Shown here one piece after another: positions 1 through 5,690 of a stretch of 6,918 nucleotides of DNA (position 1 is its first letter; each line of letters begins with the position of its first letter). The stretch spans positions 2,520 to 9,437 of the forward strand of contig WVZU01000368.1 in the NCBI GenBank assembly GCA_011772275.1, given 5' to 3'. A program made the position numbers and the translations under genes. The notes beneath the pieces were generated by a model. It worked only from the letters and a program-made list of their open reading frames with translations, had not been told where the DNA came from and ran no database searches. This DNA is from Planctomycetales bacterium. Its GTDB lineage: Bacteria; Planctomycetota; Planctomycetia; Pirellulales; UBA7805.

Positions 1-21
1 TTGGCGCTTGACAAACGACCC

Positions 22-47
22 ACCAGGTCGCGCGATTTTGACCTGGT
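22..47. repeat. 8-bp perfect inverted repeat upstream of the gyrA promoter
   Basis: ACCAGGTC (22-29) and GACCTGGT (40-47) are perfect reverse complements separated by ten bases (30-39). The right arm ends four bases before the proposed -35 hexamer of gyrA (52-57). No T-run follows, so a terminator for an upstream gene is unlikely. The position would suit an upstream regulator site, but this is inference; no known operator consensus was recognised. Confidence 0.45.
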
Positions 48-51
48 ACCG

Positions 52-80
52 TTGTGAATCAAGGGCCAAATAGCTATAAT
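52..80 (+). promoter_or_regulatory. Probable sigma70-type promoter of gyrA
   Basis: A perfect TATAAT -10 hexamer lies at 75-80. TTGTGA at 52-57 matches four of six -35 positions, and the spacer is the optimal 17 bp (58-74). Transcription would start near position 87 and give an untranslated leader of about 130 nt before the TTG start at 219. An exact TTGACA at 8-13 is too far from this -10 box and has no -10 partner of its own. The AT-rich 69-92 stretch stands out in otherwise GC-rich DNA. Confidence 0.65.
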
Positions 81-204
81 TTTTACGATTATTGGTTGCT
101 TGAAACAGCCTTCTACAAACCCTCATGCGACCCGCCTCCCGCCTCGCGCGGACAGGACGACCGCGCTCGTTAAAGCCTGCGACGCCCTGCCTTCCGACTC
201 GCCA

Positions 205-211
205 GAAAGGA
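205..211 (+). promoter_or_regulatory. Ribosome binding site fixing the TTG start of gyrA
   Basis: GAAAGGA at 205-211 contains an AAGGA core and ends seven bases before the TTG at 219. An in-frame TGA lies at 213-215, so no earlier start is possible. The first in-frame ATG is codon 54, inside the conserved core. Together these support the TTG start. Confidence 0.7.
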
Positions 212-218
212 TTGATCA

Positions 219-2954
219 TTGGCCACCGATTCCGACCCCCCCGATCCGGATCCCCAGCCGGAAAGCCAGGACGACCATGCTGCAGGTAACGGCGGTGCAG
301 GTGAGGGACCGCCGCCAGGGAACATTCTGGATTTGCCGATCGAGGACGAGCTGAAGAGCAGTTACCTGACGTACGCGATGAGCGTGATTGTCAGTCGGGC
401 GCTGCCCGATGTGCGGGACGGATTGAAACCTTCCCAGCGCCGCATTCTGGTCGCGATGAACGATCTGAACCTCACCCCCGGCGCCGGACGGGTCAAATGC
501 GCCAAAATCTCTGGCGACACCAGTGGGAACTATCATCCGCACGGCGAGAGCGTGATCTACCCCACGCTGGTCCGCATGGCCCAGGAATGGAACATGCGGT
601 ATTTGCTGATCGACAAGCAGGGTAACTTTGGTTCGATTGCCGGTCTGCCCCCGGCGGCCATGCGATACACCGAAGCCCGCATGGCGCCAGCCGCCGCCCA
701 GATTCTGGACGACCTGAACCTGGATACCGTCGACTTCGTGCCAACCTACGACGAACGGCGTACCGAACCGATGGTCCTGCCGTCCCGTTTTCCCAACCTG
801 GTCGTCAACGGCGCCAACGGCATCGCCGTGGGGTATACCACTTCCATACCGCCTCACAACCTGGGGGAAGTCTGCGATGCGTTAACGGCCATTATCGACG
901 GCCCCGAAATCTCCATTGACCAGCTGCTGGAGATCTGCCCAGGCCCCGATTTCCCGACGGGGGGGATGATCTGTGGTCGGAGCGGCATTCGCCGCGGCTA
1001 CCACACCGGCCGCGGGACAATTACCCTCCGCGCTCGAGCCGATATCGAGGAACTGCCCGGCAACCGGTCGCGAATCGTGATCCGCGAAATCCCCTATCAA
1101 CAGGCCCGTGATCGGATCGAGGAGAATATTGCAGCGCTGGTTAACGATGGCCGCATCAAGGGTATCTCCGGCGTGCGCAACGAAAGCGATTTGAAGGAAC
1201 CAGTCCGGTTGGTGATTGAGGTCCGGCGGGATGCAGACCCGGAAATCGTGTTGAACCAGCTGTACCAGTATTCGCCGTTGCAGAGCACCTTTTCCTTGAA
1301 TTTCCTGGCGCTGGTCGACGGCAAGCCGTGCCAGCTGTCGTTCAAAACGATGCTGGAAGAGTTCCTGCGGCATCGCGTATCGGTCATCCGGCGTCGCACG
1401 CAGTTTCTCCTCTCCAAAGCCCGCCTGCGCAAACACACCGTCGAGGGCCTGTTGCTGGCCCACGCGAACATCGACGAAGTCATCCGCGTGATCCGGTCCT
1501 CCAAAACGCAACAAGAAGCCAAGTCACGGCTGATGGAAATCGAGTGCCCGGCGGTTATGCTCAAAAAAGCCCTGGGCGAAGAGGGCTTCGCGGTTTTTGT
1601 CGACGAGCGTGGCGAGGCGGACAGCTATTGCCTGACTCCCGTCCAAGCCGACGCCATCCTGCGGATGACCCTGGGCCAGTTGGTGAACCTGGAGCAGGAG
1701 AAGCTGGCGGACGAGCACAAGAAGCTGCTGGCCGACATCGCCGAATTCCATCGTATCCTGGCAGACGAAAATAACATCCGGAAAATCATCCGCGACGATC
1801 TGGCCGATTTGAAAAAGAAGTTTGGAGATCCGCGACGGACCGAAATTAGCGGTGAAGAAATCGGCCACGTCGACATGGAAGACCTGATCGCCGAAGAAAC
1901 CATGGTCGTCTCCATCAGCCATAACGGCTACATCAAGCGTACTCCCGCCAGCGTCTACCGGGCCCAACGGCGTGGCGGAAAGGGGCTCAAAGGCGCCAAG
2001 GCGGAAGACGAGGACCCGATTGAACACCTCTTCGTGGCCAGCACCCACGCCTACCTCCTGTTCTTTACCAACCGGGGCCGTGTCCACTGGCAAAAGGTTT
2101 ACGATCTGCCGCAATTGGGCCGGGAAAGCCGGGGACGGGCCGTGGTCAATTTGCTGAACCTGTCCGAAGGCGAAAAGATCGCCGATTGCCGTGCGGTCCG
2201 TGACTTCAATATGCCGGGCCACTTCCTGCTGATGGCCACTGCGGGAGGACTCGTAAAAAAGACAGCCCTGGAAGCCTACAGCCGGCCTCGGCAAGGTGGC
2301 ATTATCGCCATCAAACTCCGCGAAGGGGACGAACTGGTCGATGTGGTCATCACCAAGCCCGGCGATAATGTCGTGCTCGCCACCGCCAACGGAATGGCCA
2401 TCCGCTTTGACGAGTCCGACGCGCGACCCATGGGCCGCAACTCCAGCGGTGTCCGCGGGATCAATCTGGTGGGCGATGATCGGCTGGTCGGCATGGTTGT
2501 CGCCGAACCGGAGGCGACCCTCCTGACCGCCTGCGCCAACGGCTACGGCAAGCGGACCTTGTTCGGACCCCCCGCCTCGGCCGAAGAAAACGAAACCGAA
2601 GATGCCGGTTCCGCAGGGCGCTATCGCACCCAAAAGCGGGGCGGCAAGGGCGTCCGCGACATCAAGACCACGCGGCGCAACGGACCCGTGGTCGGTATCA
2701 CCCGCGTCCACGACGACGACGAAGTGATCATGATGACCCGACGCGGTAAACTGCAGCGGATCGCGGCCAGTGACATCAGCGTCATCGGCCGCAATACCCA
2801 AGGTGTCCGGATCATGTCGCTGGACGACGACGATAACCTGGTGGCCGTTGTCCGGGTCCCCCGGCATGAAAATGCCAGCGATAACGGGGAAGGCGACCCG
2901 GAACCGACGACCCGCGACGCCCCTGCGGCCGATGAGGCGGCCGGAGATTCGTAA
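219..2954 (+). CDS. gyrA: DNA gyrase subunit A
   Basis: This is the breakage-reunion subunit of type IIA topoisomerase, which works with GyrB as an A2B2 complex to introduce negative supercoils using ATP. The protein has 911 residues, slightly longer than the 875 of E. coli. Residues 1-35 are an acidic, proline- and glycine-rich extension. The winged-helix/tower core begins near residue 41 with [20 protein letters not shown], and the catalytic tyrosine is Tyr150 in [10 protein letters not shown], equivalent to E. coli Tyr122. The coiled-coil segment lies at roughly 390-535. The C-terminal DNA-wrapping beta-pinwheel carries the diagnostic GyrA box QRRGGKG at 583-589, which separates GyrA from ParC. 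A second box-like QKRGGKG occurs at 805-811, after an acidic insert at about 783-800. The tail (about 883-911) is acidic. In the quinolone region, E. coli Asp82, Ser83 and Asp87 correspond to Glu110, Ser111 and Pro115. The start is TTG, forced by an upstream stop and supported by a good Shine-Dalgarno sequence. No gyrB is present in the window. Confidence 0.97.
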   Translation: MATDSDPPDPDPQPESQDDHAAGNGGAGEGPPPGNILDLPIEDELKSSYLTYAMSVIVSRALPDVRDGLKPSQRRILVAMNDLNLTPGAGRVKCAKISGDTSGNYHPHGESVIYPTLVRMAQEWNMRYLLIDKQGNFGSIAGLPPAAMRYTEARMAPAAAQILDDLNLDTVDFVPTYDERRTEPMVLPSRFPNLVVNGANGIAVGYTTSIPPHNLGEVCDALTAIIDGPEISIDQLLEICPGPDFPTGGMICGRSGIRRGYHTGRGTITLRARADIEELPGNRSRIVIREIPYQQARDRIEENIAALVNDGRIKGISGVRNESDLKEPVRLVIEVRRDADPEIVLNQLYQYSPLQSTFSLNFLALVDGKPCQLSFKTMLEEFLRHRVSVIRRRTQFLLSKARLRKHTVEGLLLAHANIDEVIRVIRSSKTQQEAKSRLMEIECPAVMLKKALGEEGFAVFVDERGEADSYCLTPVQADAILRMTLGQLVNLEQEKLADEHKKLLADIAEFHRILADENNIRKIIRDDLADLKKKFGDPRRTEISGEEIGHVDMEDLIAEETMVVSISHNGYIKRTPASVYRAQRRGGKGLKGAKAEDEDPIEHLFVASTHAYLLFFTNRGRVHWQKVYDLPQLGRESRGRAVVNLLNLSEGEKIADCRAVRDFNMPGHFLLMATAGGLVKKTALEAYSRPRQGGIIAIKLREGDELVDVVITKPGDNVVLATANGMAIRFDESDARPMGRNSSGVRGINLVGDDRLVGMVVAEPEATLLTACANGYGKRTLFGPPASAEENETEDAGSAGRYRTQKRGGKGVRDIKTTRRNGPVVGITRVHDDDEVIMMTRRGKLQRIAASDISVIGRNTQGVRIMSLDDDDNLVAVVRVPRHENASDNGEGDPEPTTRDAPAADEAAGDS

Positions 2955-2956
2955 GC

Positions 2957-2962
2957 TACAAT
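2957..2962 (+). promoter_or_regulatory. Possible -10 box upstream of the UDP-glucose dehydrogenase gene
   Basis: TACAAT at 2957-2962, just after the gyrA stop, matches five of six positions of the -10 consensus. At 17-bp spacing the -35 position reads GAGGCG, which is poor, so the call is weak. The same CTACAAT heptamer occurs at 5616-5622 before the kinase-like gene. Without a promoter here, the downstream gene would depend on gyrA read-through across a 69-bp gap. Confidence 0.3.
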
Positions 2963-3014
2963 GGGGGGTATGGATCCCTGGTTTCTGCCCGCTCACCCTC
3001 CCCCCCCGTTTTAG
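2961..3014 (+). other. Possible 17-codon leader micro-ORF with four consecutive prolines
   Basis: ATG at 2961 opens a frame reading MGGMDPWFLPAHPPPPF and closing at TAG 3012-3014, nine bases before the ATG of the next gene and in the same frame. The proline codons come largely from a run of eight C (3000-3007). No clear Shine-Dalgarno sequence precedes it, and its ATG overlaps the possible -10 box at 2957-2962, so the promoter and the micro-ORF cannot both be used on the same transcript. It would be translated only on gyrA read-through. It may be chance. Confidence 0.2.
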
Positions 3015-3023
3015 GCGAACATT

Positions 3024-4340
3024 ATGAAGATTGCAGTTATCGGAACCGGTTACGTAGGCCTGGTGACCGGCACCTGTTTCGCAGACAGTGGTAACGATGT
3101 CACCTGCGTGGACATCGATCAAGACAAGGTCGATCAGCTGAACCGCGGCGAAGTGCCCATTTACGAACCCGGTTTGGCCGAACTGATTCAGCGCAATCGG
3201 TCCGCCGATAGGTTGCATTTCACCACGAACTCTTCCCAGGCCGTGCGGTCGGCCGACCTGGTCTTCCTCGCGGTGGGGACGCCCAGCGCCCATGACGGCG
3301 CGGCCGACTTGACGGCCTTGTGGACCGTCGTCAAGACGATGGCTGCCGATCTGAGGCCGGAAGCCGTCGTGGTTACCAAAAGCACCGTGCCGGTGGGCAC
3401 CAACGCCGGCATCTTCGCCAGGCTGAAAGAGCTGACCGGCCGCGAGTGCCACGTGGCCAGTAACCCGGAATTCCTCAAGGAAGGGGCGGCGATCGAAGAT
3501 TTTATGAAACCCGACCGCGTGGTGGTCGGCGTCCGCACGCCAGAAGTGGCCAACATCCTCCGCGACCTGTACGCCCCCTTCCTACGGACCGACAAGCCCT
3601 TCCTGGCAATGTCGCCGGAAAGCGCCGAGATGACCAAGTACGCCGCCAACGCCCTCTTGGCCACCAAGATCAGCTTCATCAACGAAATGTCCATTCTGTC
3701 CGCCAAGATGGGCGCCGACATCGATGACGTCCGCCGTGGTATTGGCCATGATAGCCGGATTGGTTTCGCCTTTCTGTTTCCCGGTGTAGGCTACGGTGGC
3801 AGCTGTTTTCCCAAGGATGTCCGCGCCTTGGGATCCATGGCCGCAAACCTGGGCGTGGATGCCAAGATGATGCAGGCGGTCGATTTGATCAACGAGCGGC
3901 AGAAGGGGATCCTGCCATCCCTGATCGAAAACCATTTCGGTGCCGAGTTAAAAGAGAAGAAAATTGCCGTCTGGGGACTGGCGTTCAAACCCCGGACCGA
4001 CGACATTCGCGAGGCACCAGCCCTGGTGCTGATCGATCGCCTGCTGGCCGCCGGCGCCCAGGTGGCGGTGCACGATCCCGAGGCGATGGAGAACGTGCAA
4101 GCTGAGTACGCCGATCGGCTGACCTATTGCGAGCGTCAATTGGATGCCCTGCGGGGGGCTGACGCCCTGGCGATCCTGACTGAGTGGGGCGAGTTCCGTC
4201 ACCCCGACCTGCGGGAGATGCACGATCTGATGAACAGTCCCGTCGTCTTTGACGGCCGCAATATTTACGGGCTGGACCAGATGCGGCAAGCAGGTTTTAC
4301 CTACTTTTCTATTGGCCGCCCTGCGGTCCTGCCGGCCTGA
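3024..4340 (+). CDS. ugd: UDP-glucose 6-dehydrogenase
   Basis: This cytosolic enzyme oxidises UDP-glucose in two NAD+-dependent steps to UDP-glucuronate, the precursor for acidic exopolysaccharides and other uronic-acid or pentose sugars. The 438 residues match the usual bacterial length. The N-terminal Rossmann fold begins at residue 1 with the nucleotide loop GTGYVG (7-12) and Asp30 at the end of the second strand, which favours NAD+. SNPEFLKEG is at 146-154. The central helical domain carries TKYAANA with Lys205. The catalytic cysteine is Cys261 in [10 protein letters not shown] (256-265). The C-terminal UDP-binding domain begins with [14 protein letters not shown] (317-330). All key residues are present, so the enzyme should be active. 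A UDP-N-acetyl-mannosamine or GDP-mannose dehydrogenase is less likely, because the motif pattern and length fit the UDP-glucose branch best. The ATG start leaves the glycine-rich loop at its normal place; the preceding AGG (3013-3015) is only a weak ribosome site. The gene follows gyrA by 69 bp, but no functional link is evident. Confidence 0.93.
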   Translation: MKIAVIGTGYVGLVTGTCFADSGNDVTCVDIDQDKVDQLNRGEVPIYEPGLAELIQRNRSADRLHFTTNSSQAVRSADLVFLAVGTPSAHDGAADLTALWTVVKTMAADLRPEAVVVTKSTVPVGTNAGIFARLKELTGRECHVASNPEFLKEGAAIEDFMKPDRVVVGVRTPEVANILRDLYAPFLRTDKPFLAMSPESAEMTKYAANALLATKISFINEMSILSAKMGADIDDVRRGIGHDSRIGFAFLFPGVGYGGSCFPKDVRALGSMAANLGVDAKMMQAVDLINERQKGILPSLIENHFGAELKEKKIAVWGLAFKPRTDDIREAPALVLIDRLLAAGAQVAVHDPEAMENVQAEYADRLTYCERQLDALRGADALAILTEWGEFRHPDLREMHDLMNSPVVFDGRNIYGLDQMRQAGFTYFSIGRPAVLPA

Positions 4341-4342
4341 AC

Positions 4343-4365
4343 CTGCCGGGGACGGGCCCCGGCGG
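4343..4365 (+). terminator. GC-rich hairpin directly after the UDP-glucose dehydrogenase stop
   Basis: GCCGGGG (4345-4351) pairs perfectly with CCCCGGC (4357-4363) around a five-base loop. A G-U and a C-G pair extend the stem to nine pairs (4343-4365). It begins three bases after the stop codon. No T-run follows, so it is either a terminator lacking the usual U-tract or a 3'-end stabilising stem. Confidence 0.45.
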
Positions 4366-4520
4366 CCCCTGTGGTTGCGTCCACAATCAATTTTCAGCCA
4401 GCGAAAACCCGCTCCAAGTTTCGGCAACGTGGGTGTTGCCAAAAGTCTTGGCGAGTTGCGCCATAGGGATCCGGGGGAAATTTATAGGCCGGGACAGCCG
4501 GAACCAGGCAGCCGTGGCCC

Positions 4521-4537
4521 CGGCGGCGCCCCCGCCG
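4521..4537. repeat. Short GC hairpin in the 4341-4584 gap
   Basis: CGGCGG (4521-4526) and CCGCCG (4532-4537) form a six-pair stem with a five-base loop, about 47 bases upstream of the channel start. It could be chance in a very GC-rich stretch. Apart from this and the hairpin at 4343-4365, the 244-bp gap shows nothing recognisable. No convincing promoter was found: the AT-rich TTTATA at 4481-4486 lacks a well-spaced -35 box. Confidence 0.25.
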
Positions 4538-4584
4538 TCCGAATTCACGTTGGTCCCCGCCCGCCATCGGTTTACACTTGGCTC

Positions 4585-5436
4585 ATGCCCCAGCATCCGT
4601 CCCAGCCCGCGCCGGAAACCACTGCTCCGCTCAAGCCCTGGCAGCACCGCCTGCACGAAATCATCTTCGAGGCGGACACGCCGGCCGGCAAGGCATTCGA
4701 TGTCCTGTTGATCGCTGCGATCTTGCTGAGTGTGACGGCGGTGATGCTGGAAAGCGTTGCTCGGATTCGCCTCGCCTGGGGACCGCAGCTGTTGGCGATC
4801 GAATGGTTCTTCACGCTGCTGTTCACCGCCGAATACATCGCTCGCCTGATCTGCGTGCAACGCCCCTTTCGATATGCGATCAGTTTTTTTGGCCTGGTGG
4901 ACTTGCTGGCGATCGTGCCGACCTATCTCAGCCTGTTGGTGGGCGGTGCTCCATCGTTGCTGGTCATTCGCGCCTTGCGCCTGATCCGCGTGTTCCGCGT
5001 CTTCAAGCTGGCTCACCACCTCCAAGAAGCACGGATGCTCGTTGAAAACCTCCGCCGCATGCGGGCCAAGATCACGGTGTTCCTGGTGGTGGTATTGAGC
5101 CTGATTGTGGTGATTGGCGCCGCGATGTACTTGATTGAGGGCAGCCAGCCAAACTCAAAATTCACCAGTATCCCTCGCAGTATCTACTGGGCGATTGTGA
5201 CCATGACCACCGTGGGCTATGGGGACATTTCGCCGCAGACAGAACTTGGCCAGGCCCTGGCGGCGGTGACCATGATATTGGGCTACAGCATTATCATCGT
5301 GCCCACCGGTCTGTTTACCGTTGGCCTGGCTGGTTCCCCGCTGAGGCCCGTCAGCGCGCAGGCCTGCCGCCATTGCAGCGCCGAGGGGCATGATATGGAC
5401 GCGATCTACTGCAAATATTGTGGCCAGCGGCTTTAG
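4585..5436 (+). CDS. Voltage-gated potassium channel (six-TM ion transporter family) with C-terminal zinc ribbon
   Basis: This is an inner-membrane K+ channel subunit, expected to assemble as a tetramer. From ATG 4585 it has 283 residues. Segments in order: S1 about 38-55, S2 about 70-91 (with Glu73 and Glu83), S3 about 98-119 (with Asp106), S4 at 125-141 with charges at every third position (Arg129, Arg132, Arg135, Arg138, Lys141), S5 about 163-184, pore helix from about 197, selectivity filter TTVGYGD at 208-214, and S6 about 222-247 with a Pro240-Thr-Gly hinge. The filter is the potassium signature. The C-terminus holds CRHC (261-264) and CKYC (276-279), a four-cysteine zinc-ribbon-like module of about 20 residues, in place of an RCK or cyclic-nucleotide domain. 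The frame stays open upstream to 4249, but that part overlaps the dehydrogenase gene and reads as proline/arginine-rich nonsense. ATG 4585 puts a short cytoplasmic tail before S1. No clear Shine-Dalgarno sequence is seen, so the exact start is uncertain. Confidence 0.9.
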   Translation: MPQHPSQPAPETTAPLKPWQHRLHEIIFEADTPAGKAFDVLLIAAILLSVTAVMLESVARIRLAWGPQLLAIEWFFTLLFTAEYIARLICVQRPFRYAISFFGLVDLLAIVPTYLSLLVGGAPSLLVIRALRLIRVFRVFKLAHHLQEARMLVENLRRMRAKITVFLVVVLSLIVVIGAAMYLIEGSQPNSKFTSIPRSIYWAIVTMTTVGYGDISPQTELGQALAAVTMILGYSIIIVPTGLFTVGLAGSPLRPVSAQACRHCSAEGHDMDAIYCKYCGQRL

Positions 5437-5437
5437 C

Positions 5438-5489
5438 CCGGATTGCTCACAAACTTCCTCGCTTACTAGACGGCCTGTGAGCAATCCGG
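5438..5489. repeat. Perfect 14-bp inverted repeat after the channel gene
   Basis: CCGGATTGCTCACA (5438-5451) and TGTGAGCAATCCGG (5476-5489) are exact reverse complements separated by 24 bases. The first arm starts two bases after the channel stop codon. The right arm is followed by CTGGGG and not by a T-run. A stem this long would be stable in RNA and could end transcription or protect the 3' end. The arms are less GC-rich than the flanks, and the structure resembles a dispersed intergenic palindrome or a remnant of a small non-autonomous element. Only one copy is present here. Confidence 0.6.
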
Positions 5490-5586
5490 CTGGGGAAACC
5501 ACCGCCCCCCGGCACACTTCGCACGGCTTGCGGGCGGCTTGCCGTCCACCGGTCCAATACTCACCCCGCCGGCCTGCCATCCGCGG

Positions 5587-5622
5587 CAACCACTGGCTGA
5601 GCCTGGTTGGCTGGACTACAAT
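5587..5622 (+). promoter_or_regulatory. Possible promoter region of the kinase-like gene
   Basis: TACAAT at 5617-5622 is a plausible -10 box, part of the same CTACAAT heptamer seen at 2956-2962. The -35 position at 17-bp spacing reads TGGCTG and is poor. A six-base inverted repeat, CAACCA (5587-5592) and TGGTTG (5604-5609), spans that -35 region. Transcription would start near 5629, about 60 bases before the ATG. The rest of the gap (5490-5586) shows only GC-rich sequence with a trivial eight-base direct repeat, CGGCTTGC. Confidence 0.3.
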
Positions 5623-5690
5623 TCTGCTGATAGGCTCTTCCTCCGACTGGCCGGCCCAAGATTGCCAGCGCATTCGACTTTGCCGCGGTG

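Noticed and set aside
8..13. Exact TTGACA at the window start as a -35 box
   Set aside because: No -10-like sequence lies at 16-18 bp spacing (GC-rich CGCGAT region), and it is 61 bp from the TATAAT at 75-80.
100..354. An 84-codon frame in the gyrA leader and 5' end
   Set aside because: It starts at a TTG without a ribosome site, overlaps the beginning of gyrA in another frame, and has Arg/Pro/Thr-rich composition without motifs.
1524..3452. A 642-codon open frame on the minus strand opposite gyrA and the start of the dehydrogenase gene
   Set aside because: It lies wholly antisense to two confidently identified genes, has a His/Gly/Asp-rich composition typical of reading GC-biased codons backwards, and shows no recognisable motif.
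4249..4584. Upstream extension of the channel frame by 112 codons
   Set aside because: It overlaps the dehydrogenase gene and crosses the hairpin at 4343-4365. The encoded residues are low-complexity Pro/Arg/Gly, and the channel family does not need them; ATG 4585 gives a normal N-terminus.
5524..5542. Direct repeat CGGCTTGC x2 separated by three bases
   Set aside because: Only two short copies in GC-rich DNA; too little to call a repeat array or binding site.
5155..5673. A 172-codon minus-strand frame across the channel 3' end and the following gap
   Set aside because: No motif is recognisable, it overlaps the channel pore and S6 coding sequence, and it runs through the 14-bp inverted repeat.
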